Positions 1 through 10,555 of a stretch of 64,000 nt of DNA are shown here, one piece after another. The translations under genes and the position numbers were made by a program. Origin of the DNA: Sipunculus nudus (Eukaryota > Annelida > Sipuncula > Golfingiida > Sipunculidae); assembly GCA_026874595.1 (NCBI GenBank), contig CM049320.1, forward strand, positions 34,561,714 through 34,625,713. Direction: 5' to 3'. Position 1 is the stretch's first letter. Every line of letters starts with the position of its first letter. The notes under the pieces are model-generated. The model had not been told where the DNA came from and did not search any database. It saw only the letters and a program-made list of their open reading frames with translations.

Positions 1-227
1 GCAAGTGAGATTTTACTGCGTGTCACGGTGTCGAGAAAAAGGTTCATCTTTTCCCCTTACCTGGACTATTTATAAAAAAAGGAAACTGAAAAGTGCACTA
101 CTTGCATTATTTTACAATTCTAACGATATTTTTCTAAAAATTAAGTTTTGATGTATCAAAATCAGGATTAAAAAAAAATCACCAAGAAAACCCTTGAAAT
201 GCGACGTTTTCTGTAAATATACCCAAA

Positions 228-396
228 GACTTTAACCTACATGGGTTTTACAAGGTTGTTTCGTAAGGGCCCGTTATAGGTCCTCACTCTTCGGAAACCC
301 ATTATGAAGTGGACCATTATTCATAACAGGTTTCCGAAGAGTGAGGACCTACAGCCCTTACGAAGCAACGTTGTAAAACCAATGTAGGTTAAAGTC
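228..396. repeat. Fold-back (hairpin) MITE-like element
   Basis: The left arm (about 228-301) and right arm (about 327-396) are near-perfect reverse complements. Both end in a match of GACTTTAACCTAC to GTAGGTTAAAGTC, and they are separated by a loop of about 25 bases. No ORF is present. A 169-bp stem-loop of this kind is typical of a non-autonomous DNA transposon. No target-site duplication could be recognised. Confidence 0.75.
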
Positions 397-402
397 GAAC
401 TA

Positions 403-403
403 C

Positions 404-473
<70 letters not shown>
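403..473. repeat. (CATA)n/(TA)n microsatellite
   Basis: A short CATA repeat runs directly into about 48 bp of pure TA dinucleotides. Similar TA tracts recur through the window. Confidence 0.95.
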
Positions 474-476
<3 letters not shown>

Positions 477-604
477 TATTCATATATATATATATAATTT
501 TTATTTTATAATTATTGCTTTTTGATAAATTTTTTTTCCGTATTAAAATTGATGATTATAAAATAGGCCTACCGAGAGTGTATCCTGAAAATTTATTATT
601 TCAG

Positions 605-704
605 ATGGAGTCAGACTGCAGTAAAAAGAGAAAAGTCTGTCCGGAACGGGAAAACGTGCAAGGTTCCTCCATTCATGTGTACATTATACTCGTGCATTCT
701 ACAG
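605..704 (+). CDS. Putative TSP1 gene, exon a
   Basis: The exon is preceded by the acceptor TTATTATTTCAG and followed by the donor CAG|GTCAGA. Its open frame begins MESDCSKKRKVCPE and ends in phase 1. The stretch is lysine/arginine-rich and contains two cysteines. It is not recognised as a named domain. An earlier donor-like AAG|GTTCCT at about 661 is weaker. Confidence 0.45.
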
Positions 705-3700
705 GTCAGATGTCAGGGTACGTGTTGGATGACAGCAGATACGAATAACATGTAACAAGTTACGCTCCCCCACGTGCGGTAGACACCGGGCCCGGGTGAC
801 ACTAGAATACATAATAAAAAATGAGAGGAAGCGAGTGCTACCGCCCTGTCAAGTAGTCCCAAACCGAAACGGAAACTCTGCAGATGTACATACTTAGGTT
901 TAGAATTAGATTAGATAAGTCTGCATAAAACAATGGAGTCAGTTACCTCAACAAAAAATGTTACGCTCATTAATACTTTGCAATCTTATCAAATTTATAG
1001 GCTAAGGTCCGTTGTATAAAAAAAAATCAAAGTTTGCTACTCATTCGTTTGGTGAACTTATGTGAACATACACGTTTCCAAGGAGATTTTTATAGATTCC
1101 AGGTCCAATGTTTATGATTTGTGCCCTGCTTGGGTATCAAATATTTAATTATGATGGTGGGTGCTCAAAGCCCAATAGCTCAGGGAATATGGGTAACAGA
1201 GACCTAATTTCAGGTTTCCATGGAGACTTTTTATGTATCTCTCTGGATGTAAAGTGGGAAGATTCCATGTCTAGTTGCTACGGTTTGAGCCCTGTTAACA
1301 GATGACGGCATCTTTTGAGGTCTCAAAAATAGATAAAAAAATGGTAAAAATTTAAAAAAAAATACAGGTGGCACCACCAGTCTGCAAAAACTGATTAAAA
1401 ACTCCATGATGAATAACCGTGCAAAGAATCATTGTGATCAATGCATTAATTGTACAGATACTTGAGCTTTGGTATCAATTTTTTCATTATTCTGGAGGGT
1501 ACTTGTTAACAGATGACCACATCTTTAAGGTCTCAAAAATAGTGGGAAAAAAAATCGTAAAAAATAAAAAAAAAATACAAGTGGCGCCAACAGTCTGCAA
1601 AAACTGATGAAACACTCCATGATCAATATCCATGCTAAGAATCATGGTGATCAATGCATTAGTTGTTCAGATACTTGTGCTTTTGTATCAATTTTTTCAT
1701 TATTCTGGGGGGTACTTCAGAGCCCAATAGCTTGAAGAATATGGGTACCAGAGACCTTATTCCAAGTGTCCAAATAGACTTTTCATGGGCCTCCCTGCAT
1801 GTCGAGACAGAAGATTTTAAGTCCAGCGGTTACGATTTGTGCCCTGTTAACAGATGACCACATCTTTATGGTCTCAAAAATAGTGAAAAATGAGATGTTG
1901 ACATATTGAGATGTTGCAGTTTTTTTTATCAAATTTTCTATTATTCTGGGTGGTAATTCGGAGCCCCACAGCTCAAAGGATATGGGTAACAGAGACCTTA
2001 TTTCAGGTTTCCATGGAGACTTTTCATAGGTCTCTCACTGTGTCAAGAATGATGATTCTAGGTCCAGTCTTTAAGATTTGTGGCCTGTTAACAGATGTTC
2101 ACATTTTTAAAGGTCTCAAAAATAGAGAAAACAATTCGTAAAAAATCGAAAAATACAGGTGGCGCCACCAGTGTGCAGAAACTGATGAAACATCTCATGA
2201 TCAATAAGTATGCAAAAATCATGACCATCAGTGATCTAGTAAATGAGATAATGAAGTTTTTGTATGAAATTTTTGACTGATCGGGGGGGGGGTATTTTGG
2301 GGCCATATAGCTCAAAGGATATGGGTAACAGAGACCTAATTTCTGGTTTCCCTGAAGACTTTTCATAGGTCTCTCAGTGTGTCAAGAATGAAGATTCTAG
2401 GTAAAGTCTTTACGATTTGTGCCCTGTTAACGGACAGACGACAGGACGACCGGACGGCCGGACGGACGACGGACAAAGAGTGATTGCTAAAGCTCAGATG
2501 ATTTACAGTCAGCTGAGCTAAAAAATGCTACACATGCTATAACTTTCAGTTAGTTTTTTTATGGATTACGCTTAACTGGTATTTATTACAAACGTTCATA
2601 TTATTATAACGTCTTAAAATGATTGGATTTGAAAATACGCACGTCGAATTTCCTTATTTGATGATCGTTAGATCTTAACGAGAAATAAATGTTGTTTTAT
2701 ACATTCAGATAATCAACTGAATCCGGCAAGGAAGAGGTCCATTCCTGGAAAGAAAAGCAAAGAAACGCAGATTCCCAAGGCCCCTGAAAGTTACCCTGTG
2801 ATGGAATTTGAAAGTTGGAGATTCTTGACGCGTGAAGAAACCGCACTCACCTGCGAAATGGTACCAATATCTTACGGTTAGTATCATCCATATACATTTA
2901 TGATTGTATTATTTTCTTTCAGAACTGGAGGCGCTTAGGGCTGGATCGATGTATCGTTAGATATTGATACGCCAAGTCGATACGCGTTACATGCTGTTTC
3001 GTCGTATCGAGGAAAAACAACTGCTATAGAAAATAGATATTTTTTATAGAAAAATAACCTAACTATAGAACTATAACCTAAACTGTAATCCAAACATTTA
3101 TATAGCTACAGCTATTTTATATTTGTTATATTGGCTTTTTAAGACTGAATATCGTATGTTTTGCTCTGGGGTAGACTGGATGAGAAACATATACATGAAT
3201 GTGTTTCCATGACAAGCCGGAGCATGTGTGCAATGATAGAGGAATATTATACTAACAGTCTTCGTAATTGTAAAAAATCAATACTCACTTTATATATTAC
3301 TTCATTTTTTTCCTATTTTATTTTTTATCTCGATAGGTTATGTAATTTACCTTATAATCAATTAGTTAACCTCTAATTGTTTTTTACGTTCTCGCATTTG
3401 AAGTTCTTCAAATTCTTTGCAGAATGTACAGTTTGGCTGTTCTAATAATTTAATTTTAAACGACATGTCGTTAACAAAAAATGTTCTGCTAAATATCTTA
3501 TACTTAAAAATTTGGAGCTGAAATGCATTTGTCTTTAAGATTAAAATTGCTGAGATAATAATTACTCTCACGTATGGTTAGTATATTTTCTTGAATATTA
3601 AGATTTTATTTTCTAACAGACTATTCGGTATATTGTTTTAAGGAAAAGGGAGATGACACAGGGTTCAGAGTGTTTATTTTGTGTCTTATGCCCTTTATAA

Positions 3701-3772
3701 AACGATAGATTTGGTCCATGATCGGAAAAGAGTGCTAGTAACTCCTAAAGGAAAAGTGCACCCAGTACTGGC

Positions 3773-3822
<50 letters not shown>

Positions 3823-4005
3823 GGGGGGGGGTTAATTTGTTTAAGAGAAATCTAACTCAATTCACAGAGCTTTTAATCAGAAAACGTTATTTAATAAACA
3901 ATATAAAGCGTATCGTCAATACGTATCGGGTATCGCTTTAAGTGTATCGTAGTTCCCATCGAACTTGAATAGGCTGACCGATACCAAGCTAAAGAAGCAG
4001 TCAAC

Positions 4006-4064
<59 letters not shown>

Positions 4065-4487
4065 CCTAAACCACCTGAGTCAAATGCATGTCATATTCAT
4101 CCTTGCTAAACTTATTGTAATATTTCAACATTTAACAGAGTGAAAGGAAATCAAATTCCGTGGTCTAGGGGTAGGGCACGCGGCGCAAAGCCAGGAGATA
4201 GTGAGTTCGAATCTCAGCCGAGGAGTGGTAAGATTTTTCACGGTTGGCCCCACGCAGGGTTAGCGTAATGAAAACATAAGATAAAAATGCATATTTTTCT
4301 TCTACCTTTAGGTAAAAGAAACCTGTTCTGGGCCAACTGGTCTGCCTGGAGTGTATGCGCCAATGGGCATCTCACAAGGCCACGTGGCAGTATTACACAT
4401 ACAGCAGCTGATGGCAGTCCCTGCTTTGCCAGACAATTTGAGATGAGAGTATGTTCGGTGCTTCCACTTCTCTACATAAAGGAATAA
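605..4487 (+). CDS. Putative 3' part of a TSP1-domain protein gene (three exons)
   Basis: Three plus-strand exons join in phase: 605-704, 2709-2876 and 4312-4487. Each internal junction is phase 1 with GT-AG ends. The first two segments are basic and unrecognised. The last is a thrombospondin type-1 repeat, with the pattern W-x2-W-x2-W-x2-C, then G, R-x-R, DGSPC and E-x-R-x-C. TSP1 domains occur in secreted or cell-surface adhesion and signalling proteins, so an extracellular product is likely. The 5' end is missing. The Met at 605 lies directly after a splice acceptor, so the true start is probably further upstream, before this window or unrecognised. Introns carry a family A array, a hAT-like element and a SINE. 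The TSP1 call is fairly firm. The joining of exons is inferred from phase, and the gene identity is unknown. Confidence 0.6.
1080..2524 (+). repeat. Family A modular tandem repeat with 3' terminal hairpin
   Basis: Degenerate modules of roughly 340 bp repeat here. Each module contains AACAGAGACCTAATTTCAGG, GATTCTAGGTCCAG, CGATTTGTGCCCTGTTAAC and a GGTGGCGCCACCAG-like palindrome (2160; variants near 1369 and 1579). The array ends in a GGAC-rich tract (2430-2475) and a hairpin at 2491-2519, followed by A6. Short ORFs here are artefacts. The 5' terminal motif of the family is not found upstream, so this copy is probably truncated. It lies in the first intron of the putative TSP1 gene. Confidence 0.8.
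2709..2876 (+). CDS. Putative TSP1 gene, exon b
   Basis: The acceptor is TTTTATACATTCAG and the donor is ACG|GTTAGT. The exon is 168 nt, phase 1 in and phase 1 out. It encodes a basic segment (NQLNPARKRSIPGKKSK) followed by an acidic/aromatic segment (FESWRFLTREETALTCEM). The frame is open throughout and flanked by AT-rich non-coding DNA. No named domain is recognised. Confidence 0.55.
2937..3985 (+). mobile_element. hAT-like TATCG-rich non-autonomous element
   Basis: The left end AGGGCTG is followed by repeated ATCGAT/GTATCG words. The interior reads TTGGCTTTTTAAGACT and TTCCATGACAAGCCGG. The same start and interior occur at 18651-18960, defining a dispersed family. TATCG-rich sequence recurs at 3905-3985 and may be the degenerate right end. 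An AGGGCTG-type terminus resembles hAT transposons, but that assignment is tentative. A (TA)n tract with a G8 run (3775-3831) lies inside. Confidence 0.45.
3775..3831. repeat. (TA)n microsatellite followed by a G-run
   Basis: About 45 bp of TA dinucleotides, then CATG and eight or more G residues. Confidence 0.95.
4011..4064. repeat. (GA)n microsatellite
   Basis: About 54 bp of GA dinucleotides with one AAAG interruption near the 3' end. Confidence 0.95.
4150..4300 (+). mobile_element. tRNA-derived SINE-like sequence
   Basis: TGGTCTAGGGG (4161-4171) fits the RNA polymerase III A box, and GAGTTCGAATC (4203-4213) fits the B box. Their spacing of about 32 bp is tRNA-like. The acceptor arms do not pair, so this is not a functional tRNA. 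A tRNA-unrelated body and an A-rich end (about 4270-4286) follow. It lies just upstream of the TSP1 exon. Confidence 0.6.
4312..4487 (+). CDS. TSP1-domain terminal exon
   Basis: The acceptor TTCTACCTTTAG precedes a frame encoding FWANWSAWSVCANGH, then R-P-R, ADGSPC and FEMRVC, and a stop at 4485-4487. The Trp spacing, three cysteines and Arg pair match the thrombospondin type-1 repeat. The first cysteine pair of a canonical group 1/2 domain is not complete. An alternative donor AGA|GTATGT at 4449 would cut off the last cysteine, so the stop reading is preferred. Confidence 0.65.
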
Positions 4488-4725
4488 TACGTGATGGGCA
4501 AGTGAGGTCTATAGCCGCGGCAGTCTCTTGCCTGAGGTGAAAATATGAATTCATGTGACTTTCAGTATTGTGCAATGCAGATGCTGGATCTAATTTGCTT
4601 CATACTAATTATTTTGTAATTATGTGGTATGATACACATTTGTATATATTTGCAGCGATTACATAAAAGTTGGTTAATTTAAAACCACCTTTTTTAACCT
4701 TAAAATAGTAAGTGTACACACACAC

Positions 4726-4729
<4 letters not shown>

Positions 4730-4771
<42 letters not shown>
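4730..4771. repeat. (TA)n microsatellite
   Basis: TA dinucleotide run preceded by a short CA run. Confidence 0.95.
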
Positions 4772-4774
<3 letters not shown>

Positions 4775-4856
4775 TCTTGTTAAAAAATCATAGAATAAAA
4801 TACTATGAAATTCATGGACCAGGGTCTTCCTTTTTTTCTTAAGAAGTAAATATCTA

Positions 4857-4936
4857 CAGTGAAACCTCAATAATGTGGGCACCATCCTGACTGGGACAAA
4901 AACTCCATTTTTTAGAGGTGTCCACTACACTGAGGT
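4857..4936 (+). mobile_element. Truncated pogo-like MITE fragment
   Basis: It starts at a TA with CAGTGAAACCTCAATAATGT. The internal part of an opposite arm (GGTGTCCACTACACTGAGGT) is present, but the terminal inverted repeat is lost. The left terminus matches the intact MITEs at 20090-20272 and 57889-58066. Confidence 0.55.
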
Positions 4937-4978
4937 AGTTCCCGCAACATAAATAATAATGGGAGAACAAATGGAACG

Positions 4979-5603
4979 GTCAATAAGTGACCAATGGGTC
5001 ATGACGCTCAGCTGTCTAGAAAGACATTCCCAAAAGGAAACTGATCACCTGAATGCCAAATTTTGTAGGTGGTATCCATATTCAACTGAAGCATAGCTCA
5101 AAGGGTATGGGTAACAGGAACCTAAGTCAAATGAGAAGATTCAAGGTCCAATAGTTATGATGTGTGTCCTGTTAACGGACGACCGCATCTTTAAAGGTCC
5201 TAGAAATGAAAATTTAAAGAAAATGCGTAAAAATAGAAAAAAAAATCCAGGTGGTGCCACCAGTCAGCAGGAACTGATGAAACAGTCCATGATTAATAAG
5301 CATGCAAATAATCATGGTGATCAATGCATAAGTTGTTCAGATACTGGAGCTTTTGTATATTTTTTTTTATTTATTCTGGTAGATATTTCTGAGCCCCATA
5401 GCTCAGAGGATATGAGTATTACAGAGACCTAATTTCAGGTTTCCTAGGAGATTTCTCATGGACATCCCTGGATGTCAAGTTTGTAGATTCCAGGTCCAGC
5501 GGTTACGATTTGTGCCTGGTTAATGGACAGACGGACAGGCAGACAGACGGACGGATGGACGACGGGCAAAGGCTGATGACTTTCAGTGAGCTAAGCTAAA
5601 AAC
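4979..5603 (+). repeat. Family A element, short form with both ends
   Basis: The 5' motif GTGACCAATGGGTCATGACG (4989-5008) is followed by CTCAGCTG. Module sequence with GGTGGTGCCACCAG (about 5251) follows. A GGACAGACGG-type tract (about 5523-5572) and a degraded hairpin plus TAAAAA close the element. This copy shows that the 5' motif and the 3' hairpin delimit one unit of about 620 bp. Confidence 0.7.
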
Positions 5604-6159
5604 TGCTTTCTGTATAAAGGTGCACACTTTAAGCATGCGCAAGGCGCCCTGTAAACACCTTCAGTGTTCGGGTCATGTGTATCACTCTGTATATGTGTGT
5701 ATAAGAAAAAGGGTTGTCAGAACTTTGGGTTTCTCTTGTATACGAGTGTTAAAAACAGTGGACCGGGCTCGATCGCAGATGTCAACAAAAACACAGTGCG
5801 TGGGGCCGTGTGCAGCGCGGAGCCGCAACACGTGTCAATTAGGAGATGCCCTGGCTGACTTGGCCAAAAAAATAAAATACATGTTCCCCCTAGCTGAAAC
5901 AGCGCTTGTTGCCTCTCTTTATCGGATCTCCGGTCACGCGTCCTTGCAATGGTAATCAGAGACTCGTGGACCGTGTTTACCAACACGCACAGTCATAACA
6001 AGGTGGTAAACAGCCGTATGCGAGGAAATGAGACTGTGCTGGGATGTTTCTGCTGGGAAACTTTGTATAAAGCAAAACTGAACTGATAGTGTGAAAGAAT
6101 AGGCATAATATTGATCCCGTTAATGTCCCTTTAATATAGCAAACTTTTATACACAAATA
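5604..6159. other. Intergenic, locally GC-richer stretch
   Basis: An open frame at 5620-5955 (plus, 111 codons) lies in a GC-richer patch (about 5750-5960). It has no recognisable domain, no splice context and overlapping frames on the other strand, so it is not called a gene. A mobile-element origin is possible. Confidence 0.4.
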
Positions 6160-6365
6160 GCCAAAGGCGCTTAACAATCATAAAATAGTTTTTTTTTAAT
6201 GAGTCTTTAGCCCTTGATTAAAACAATTCAGTAGACATGTCATCTGTGTTTCTGAAGTTCTGGGGAAAAGCATTCCATAGCCTAGGAGCTACCTGTTCAA
6301 AACAACCGTGACGAGTTAAAGACAAATTACACCTGGCAGGGATCGGTACCTTGCCAGCTGTGGCT
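6160..6365 (-). pseudogene. LINE reverse-transcriptase ORF, C-terminal fragment
   Basis: The minus strand reads GKVPIPARCNLSLTRHGCFE, then QVAPRLWNAFPQNFR, then a degraded tail with a stop. The RLWNxxPxxxR motif near a short Lys-rich end is the hallmark of the extreme C terminus of CR1/jockey-group non-LTR retrotransposon ORF2. There are no catalytic RT motifs and no intact ORF. It is an old truncated copy. Confidence 0.7.
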
Positions 6366-6621
6366 GACTTTAACCGTTTGATTTAATCTAAGTTTCAATC
6401 AGATATTCTGGGGCTGTTCCCTAAATGCACTTAAACGTTAATGATTTATTCTGTATGAAAATTTCGGCCACTGAAGGGCTTTCAGTGAGAGCGAGATGTG
6501 GTCATATTTTTTAGACCTGTTACAAGGCGAGCACACATGTTACGAATATTCTGCAAACGGTTCAATTCCTTCTGGGACGCAGCAACGAATTAACTGTTGC
6601 AATAACCGTCCCTACTCATAG

Positions 6622-7185
6622 CGCCATATCGGCCCTCTGATCTTACGATCAGATTACTGGCTGTCAGAGTGCCTTTACATCTAGGTCTGAGAACGCAATT
6701 TGAGGCTCCACGAGGATGCAAATCTTGTCATTTTTGCCAACGCCTCGTGGCCTACAGGTACACTGTCAATCGACATAAACCAGACTATTCGTTTTTGTTT
6801 TTAGTGCACTTTCTAACAACACCAAGCATTAGCAAGACAATAATTGCCCTTTCATCTCAGCATATTGGGAAACCTCTCCGCATGTTTGTTGAATTTCTGA
6901 CCGCATGAATACAGGCATGGCTCGCACATGTTACCAGACGCATCCAAATTGTACGCGATACAGGTAATGATTCCTTTCCATAGAGACGGGGTTTCATTTT
7001 GGGTTGTGAGTTCACATGTATTCTCTTGTGTAATTCATCATTCGTAGCATAATTAACCACAGTATGAATGCAACATGATTGAAGACCACTGCGATATATT
7101 CTTCGATTTTGCTTGTATCACAGATCAAGTAGGCTTACCAACCCGATTATTAATGCCTTCTGAGTCGGGTTGTCACGGCTGTCCA
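6622..7185 (+). repeat. Dispersed repeat R1, copy 1
   Basis: About 560 bp aligns by eye along its length with 59332-59922. Shared anchors are GCCATATCGGCC, GAGTGCCTTTACATCTAGG, GGCCTACAGGTACACT, GGGTTGTGAGTTCACATG and GAGTCGGGTTGTCACGGCT. Inverted copies lie in the 2.09-kb units. There is no ORF and no obvious terminal inverted repeats. Element class is unknown. Confidence 0.8.
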
Positions 7186-7717
7186 ATTCATGACTTATTG
7201 AGCTAAGATTTTCCTTGTATCAGTATCTATATAGTGTTTCAACCTAAACAATCGCTTTAACATGAGATATGAGGAAAAGCATACTTAATATATATATATG
7301 CTCTCTAGCACTGAGTGTATTACCAATATAAAAAAACAAGGTTTCGTACCCATTTAGTTTTAAACAATCTAGGGTAAGCTTTGTCCTTTGTGCAAAGGAA
7401 ATATGAACGTGTTAAAACAAACAGAACTCACACTAATTCTTTGTTACTATATAGTCCCGGTGACCTATCATTTAATCATGCTGCTGACGTCACGGACGTC
7501 CTGGTTGGATGGGTGGTCACATTGTATTGCACTGGCAGCAATACGGTTATATCACACTTTATAGATACTTACAGTCTTACAAAATGCATCATCTATAATA
7601 CACTCGTGCATACATTACAGAAATATTTTTACAAATGAAAAAAAAAATGTGTAACATAAAACAAACAAACAAGTACACCCAAACAGAAACAAACCCACCA
7701 TCACACACACATACTGT

Positions 7718-7777
<60 letters not shown>

Positions 7778-7809
7778 ATATGGGAAAGGGATGCACAAAA
7801 AGTTCGATT

Positions 7810-7859
<50 letters not shown>

Positions 7860-8114
7860 TTTAAAACCACAACATTACCACCATATAATAACCATACATT
7901 GTGAATAAACAAAGGCTACCTTGTTCCTCGTCCTGGCTATGTGGATGAGAACGAAATGATATATAATCTGTATAATCACAAGCTTGTATACGGAATTATA
8001 TGTTAGGATTTTTCAAAACCACACATACGGCACTATCAAAACAGCAAGCAGTGTCCAAGATACAGTTTAATGATAGCAAGCCGACATTCGTTTCAACAAG
8101 AATCGTGAAAACAC
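7186..8114. other. Region upstream of the GPCR gene
   Basis: No gene is seen. Two (TA)n tracts occur at about 7720-7781 and 7812-7856, separated by GGGAAAGGGATGCAC. The rest is AT-rich single-copy-looking DNA. Confidence 0.5.
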
Positions 8115-8121
8115 TATAAAA
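8115..8121 (+). promoter_or_regulatory. Candidate TATA box
   Basis: TATAAAA lies 34 bp before the GPCR start codon, followed by CTCAGTCAG at 8132. A start about 30 bp downstream would leave almost no leader. It may therefore be fortuitous, or the leader may be extremely short. Confidence 0.3.
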
Positions 8122-8148
8122 CCTTGATCAGCTCAGTCAGACACAATC

Positions 8149-9132
8149 ATGGAACATGTAACAAGGAATGTAACAGCCTCTAACTCATCTGAAGGAACAG
8201 ATTTTGATATATTAATCAATGTTCTTTCAAAAAATACTAGGGTCGCATACGCTGTAATTTTCGCAATGTTTGGGACGATTATATTAGGCGGAAACGGATT
8301 ATTTCTATATGGATACAGACAAGGGAAGAACCGAGATCTTCGAACAAATGCTACGTACTTTCTTGTTCATTTAGCATTAGCGGACATACTAGTTGGACTC
8401 AATATGCCATTGGCAGCAGCGCTCATGTGGAATGACGATTTGGAAAGAATATACCCGTTATGTATTACGCGCTACCTATTTCTTAATTTGCCCCTTATTG
8501 CTTCAGTTCTGATACTGCTAGCGTTGTCTGTGGAGCGGTATGTTGCTTTAGCACAACCGATGAAATACGACATTATACTTTCCCGGCGGAGAGTTCATAT
8601 AATCGTAGCTTTGATATGGGTAGTGGCTGTTAATTTCGGTATTGTGGTACCGCTGTTTTCTCTGACTGAATGGGAAAGACCTGATCAGTTTATATGCCAA
8701 CTGACCATGAGGTTTAAACGTGAGTATTTTTTAACATACATTCCTCTCTTCGTGTTGGTCACTGTTGCACTGGCTATAGTCTATTGTCTTCTGATCAAGG
8801 AGCGCTGGAAAATGATCAAGAGTGAAGCAAACCTGTCGATAGCAACACCTGAAGCTAGTTATTACCGGAGACAGGAGATCAGGGTAGTCTTAACAGCCCT
8901 GGTGCTGGTAGGCGTGTTCTACCTGTGTTTATTACCTCTGTTTATTGTCCTTGCCGTGCAGACGTATGGTAACAAAATGGAAGATGTAGATTTGAACCGT
9001 TTGCGGACAATGGCTACCGTTCTGGCGGTTGGAAATTCAGCGCTGAACGTGTTCATCTATACTTTGCGTATATCTCACTTTCGTGTTTTAGTGAAGGAGT
9101 TGTTCGTTACAAGAGGAATCGTGAATGATTAG
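8149..9132 (+). CDS. Class A (rhodopsin-like) G protein-coupled receptor, single exon
   Basis: An intact 327-residue ORF with seven membrane segments (about 33-55, 67-92, 105-128, 149-170, 194-216, 246-270, 287-308). Family hallmarks are visible: N49 in TM1, LALAD with D79 in TM2, the C105-C183 disulfide pair, ERY (129-131) in place of DRY, W157 in TM4 and P199 in TM5. TM6 has CLLP (260-263) instead of CWxP. TM7 has NVFIY (300-304) instead of NPxxY. N-terminal NVT and NSS are N-glycosylation sequons. The cytoplasmic tail is very short. The start is the first Met of the frame and gives a normal extracellular N terminus. The layout resembles amine/adenosine/melanocortin-type receptors, but the ligand cannot be assigned. 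It should act at the plasma membrane through heterotrimeric G proteins. Its neighbours are repeats only. Confidence 0.95.
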   Translation: MEHVTRNVTASNSSEGTDFDILINVLSKNTRVAYAVIFAMFGTIILGGNGLFLYGYRQGKNRDLRTNATYFLVHLALADILVGLNMPLAAALMWNDDLERIYPLCITRYLFLNLPLIASVLILLALSVERYVALAQPMKYDIILSRRRVHIIVALIWVVAVNFGIVVPLFSLTEWERPDQFICQLTMRFKREYFLTYIPLFVLVTVALAIVYCLLIKERWKMIKSEANLSIATPEASYYRRQEIRVVLTALVLVGVFYLCLLPLFIVLAVQTYGNKMEDVDLNRLRTMATVLAVGNSALNVFIYTLRISHFRVLVKELFVTRGIVND

Positions 9133-9244
9133 GTTTTGTGTGTCTAAGAAAAAAAACATCAGTAGATGTAGAACGGGAAGGAGAATCATCATGGAATGGA
9201 CTTGAGTTGTGAGACAAGTCATAGGCCAGAACGCACTGCAACCG

Positions 9245-9530
9245 CCATCCATCCTACAACATCAATACCGTGGTAAACAGTCGGCAATCTTAACATTATG
9301 CTACAAATGGTGAATTAACACATACGAATATGTGAGCTCACAAGACAAAGTGTAAATCCATCTCCATTGTAAAAGGACAATTGTTGCGTAGAGTTGGTTT
9401 TCATCCAGTAATCCGTGCGAAACATGCAGGGGGATTTACAAATCTGCTGTGTTGAAACGGAAACTTCTGGCATATATTAGGTGTTGTTAGAAAGTATACG
9501 CAAATATCTCACGATTGGTCTGGATTTTCA
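9245..9530 (-). repeat. Dispersed repeat R1, degenerate copy
   Basis: Sequence just 3' of the GPCR resembles the R1 part of the 2.09-kb units. Shared anchors are GTGGTAAACAG, GAATTAACACA, GGGGGATTTA followed by a TTGCTG-like word, TTGTTAGAAAGTATAC and GATTGGTCTGG. It is clearly more diverged than the other copies. Confidence 0.6.
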
Positions 9531-9780
9531 ATAATGACTTCGTAAAAGTAGCCCATGAGGCTTTATCAAATATGGCATCCGCATAGAGCCTTTAGTGCGG
9601 TCCTACATACAAGATGTAAAAGCAATCTGACGCAGGTCGGAGACTTGGCGCTTATCATGGAATAATTATTACCAAACACGAGCGCCTACCTTACAAGAGA
9701 CAGTGGTGGATTAACAGCACTGATTTGATCTATATTATACATTTTCTGTGAATTTCCACGATGAGGCTGCGAAAAAGATG

Positions 9781-10235
9781 TATATATCCGCCGATATCCA
9801 AGGTAAACTTAATCTGCTTGTGGTTCCCAAGACAAGGACGAAACCATTGGCGTCAAGGGCACCATTGCTGCACCAGCCGTTTGGAATAAACTTCTGGAAC
9901 ACATCAAAATGCCAAGACAGAATTAATACATTTAAAGTCTTATTAAAAACACATTTATTCAGAACTGCCTATCATATGTAAAATATACACCGATCACACA
10001 AAAGGTTAACGCTATCATTTTATTTGCAATTTAGTTTTTAGTCTCTTTAGTCATTCATTTAATCAGGTCATGATCTTATTATATTCTGTTTTAATTTAAT
10101 ATTTGTTGTATGATCTTGTAAATAGATTTCATTGTGAATGTATTATTTGAATTTTAGTCTGTAACTGAGTATTACACATGTTGTTTATGTTTTATTGTGG
10201 CGCTATATTAATTTAATAAACTCTAACTAAAAACT
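9781..10235 (+). pseudogene. LINE 3' end: reverse-transcriptase C terminus plus 3' UTR
   Basis: The frame at 9781-9981 reads LNLLVVPKTRTKPLASRAPL, then FGINFWNTSKCQDRINTFK, then LLKTHLFRTAYHM and a stop. VPKTRTK and the FK-x-LLKTHLFRTA end are characteristic of the last residues of CR1/jockey-group LINE ORF2. About 230 bp of AT-rich 3' sequence with AATAAACTCTAACTAAAAAC follows. The copy is 5'-truncated, as expected for target-primed insertion. Confidence 0.75.
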
Positions 10236-10436
10236 ATAAGGATGAAAAAAAGTGCGGTTCACTGTTCGGCTTGAGGAAATAAATGCACGTGAACTTGATC
10301 CCAGATATAGTCTAACTGGCCAGATTCATTTTTGCCACTGACTGAAATGAAATCGGGTATGTTTGTGAAAAAAAAATTAACAATTCCCTCTTGATCTGTT
10401 CTCGCACGTTGTTCATAATTGATAGAAAAGTACCGT

Positions 10437-10555
10437 CGGTCCAGAGCGGACCTAGGATTTAGGAAAAAGGGTTCCAACCCAGGAGGACTAATTACAAAAC
10501 CTGAAAATGGTCCCAATCCCCCCCCCCCCCCCCCCGGATCCGCTTCTGCAGTCAT
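10437..10555 (+). mobile_element. Short hAT-like MITE with C-run
   Basis: AGAGCGGACCTAGGATTTAGG at the left and CGGATCCGCTTCTGCAGTC at the right form imperfect inverted repeats related to the element at 49028-49202. A run of C residues (10518-10535) lies inside. No clear target duplication is visible. Confidence 0.4.

Noticed and set aside
2430-2526. Helitron terminus
   Set aside because: The hairpin is fused directly to the A-tail rather than lying about 10 bases before CTRR, and no TC 5' end between A and T could be fixed. Kept as an open alternative, not a call.
4155-4222. Functional tRNA gene
   Set aside because: A and B boxes are present but the acceptor stem does not pair and the anticodon arm is poor; better explained as a SINE head.
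5620-5955. 111-codon plus-strand ORF
   Set aside because: No domain, no promoter or splice sites, and an equally long frame on the other strand. GC-rich composition alone explains the open frame.
7720-7908. Tyr-Ile repeat proteins from (TA)n tracts
   Set aside because: Simple translation of TA dinucleotide microsatellites.
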